Source of the DNA: Actinobacteria bacterium UBA5182
Lineage (GTDB): Bacteria > Actinomycetota > UBA4738
Assembly: GCA_002413185.1 (NCBI GenBank)
Contig: DHWM01000177.1
Location: 1 to 6,243, forward strand
Reading direction: 5' to 3'
DNA length: 6,243 nt
A program made the position numbers and the translations under genes. This document shows positions 6,027 through 6,243 of this stretch, piece by piece. The notes below the pieces were generated by a model. The model was not told the origin of the DNA. It was given only the letters and a program-made list of their open reading frames with translations, and did not search any database. Positions within the stretch are counted from its first letter, which is position 1. The number at the start of each line of letters is the position of its first letter.

Positions 6027-6071
6027 TGGGGCTGGAAGGACTCGAACCTTCGACCGCCGGATTATGAGTCC
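6027..6071 (-). pseudogene. 3' half of a CAT-anticodon tRNA (Met or Ile2), probable attachment-site core
   Basis: Read on the minus strand from 6071: part of the anticodon stem (GGA), loop CTCATAA with anticodon CAT, 3' stem strand TCCGG, a 5-nt variable loop, T-arm GAAGG-TTCGAGT-CCTTC, acceptor 3' strand CAGCCCC and discriminator A. CCA is not encoded. Upstream of 6071 the pairing fails: only three Watson-Crick pairs and one wobble of the anticodon stem survive. I find no D-arm and no GGGGCTG acceptor strand on the minus strand up to the window edge. It is therefore a clean 3' half of about 45 nt. Tyrosine recombinases commonly use exactly this part of a tRNA as att core, leaving such a copy at the distal end of an integrated element. 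By that logic the element lies to the right. Confidence 0.8.
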
Positions 6072-6243
6072 ATGAACGCGTCGGGATCGCCGGGGCTGTG
6101 CATGACGCTGTCCCATACGGATTGCCGCGCGGACGGCAAGGCAATCGACGAGCGATGATTTTTGTCGCTGGAATTTCGCGCGAAGGTCGGCTCAACTCAT
6201 TTACCGGCGCCACCCCATGATTGACGAGTGGGGCCATCCATAG
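6072..6243. other. Sequence beyond the tRNA half: presumed edge of an integrated element
   Basis: 172 nt with no supportable gene. Around 6150-6215 it is richer in A+T than the rest of the window. It contains two short perfect hairpins: TTGCCG-6 nt-CGGCAA at 6122-6139, and AGCGA-9 nt-TCGCT at 6151-6169. A minus-strand frame is open from the right edge down to 5980, but it reads straight through the tRNA half and so is unlikely to be coding. Assigning this stretch to a mobile element is inference from the tRNA fragment alone. Confidence 0.35.
6122..6139. repeat. Short perfect inverted repeat near the tRNA half
   Basis: TTGCCG and CGGCAA are separated by 6 nt, about 50 nt outside the tRNA half. 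There is no following T-run that would make it a typical intrinsic terminator. It could be a recombinase arm site or chance in GC-rich DNA. Confidence 0.3.

Noticed and set aside
5637..6158. Plus-strand open frame of 173 codons
   Set aside because: It is antisense to the N-terminus of the c-di-GMP gene and then crosses the tRNA half. High GC opens such frames; no motif is visible.
6213..6233. CCCCA / TGGGG inverted repeat near the right edge
   Set aside because: A five-base stem with an 11-nt loop is expected by chance in DNA of this composition.
5980..6237. Minus-strand open frame of 85 codons, open to the right edge
   Set aside because: It reads through the 3' half of the CAT tRNA, giving a peptide typical of mistranslated tRNA genes, and has no domain or ribosome-site support.

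Overview
The window is about two-thirds G+C with tightly packed genes. Several gene starts lack a clear Shine-Dalgarno sequence and instead sit just downstream of TANNNT -10 motifs. Together with the protein types this suggests a soil or sediment bacterium of high GC, most likely a poorly characterised Actinomycetota lineage. That placement is inference; Chloroflexota or Rokubacteria-like lineages are not excluded.

Layout, left to right. (1) The left edge cuts through a minus-strand tRNA-Val(TAC) gene; its 5' 41 nt are visible. (2) A roughly 1.8 kb segment follows, carrying one gene for a secreted phosphoesterase of the phospholipase C / AcpA acid phosphatase family. It ends in a second, perfect 19-nt copy of the tRNA-Val 5' end, in the same orientation. 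(3) A minus-strand gene for a small protein with four CxxC pairs (a double zinc ribbon) has its stop codon inside that tRNA remnant. (4) Divergent from it is a plus-strand pair: an enoyl-CoA hydratase/isomerase family protein with isomerase-like active-site residues, and a small NadR-like (AAA_28) P-loop kinase/ATPase. (5) Convergent with these is a 763-residue GAF-GGDEF-GAF-HD-GYP protein that would both make and degrade c-di-GMP. (6) The last ~170 nt begin at a 3' half of a CAT-anticodon tRNA. It lacks its 5' half, which is the form expected of an attachment-site duplication at the end of an integrated element lying to the right.

The housekeeping-like block (zinc ribbon, enoyl-CoA hydratase-like, AAA kinase, c-di-GMP enzyme) is therefore bracketed by two different tRNA-derived scars. 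The phosphoesterase segment has lower GC than the enoyl-CoA hydratase gene (hand counts about 64% over 361-1020 versus about 73% over 2221-2520), which fits acquisition. No recombinase, CRISPR array, toxin-antitoxin pair or recognisable defence gene is visible. The genes form no obvious single pathway. The strongest unexplained signals are the two tRNA scars.
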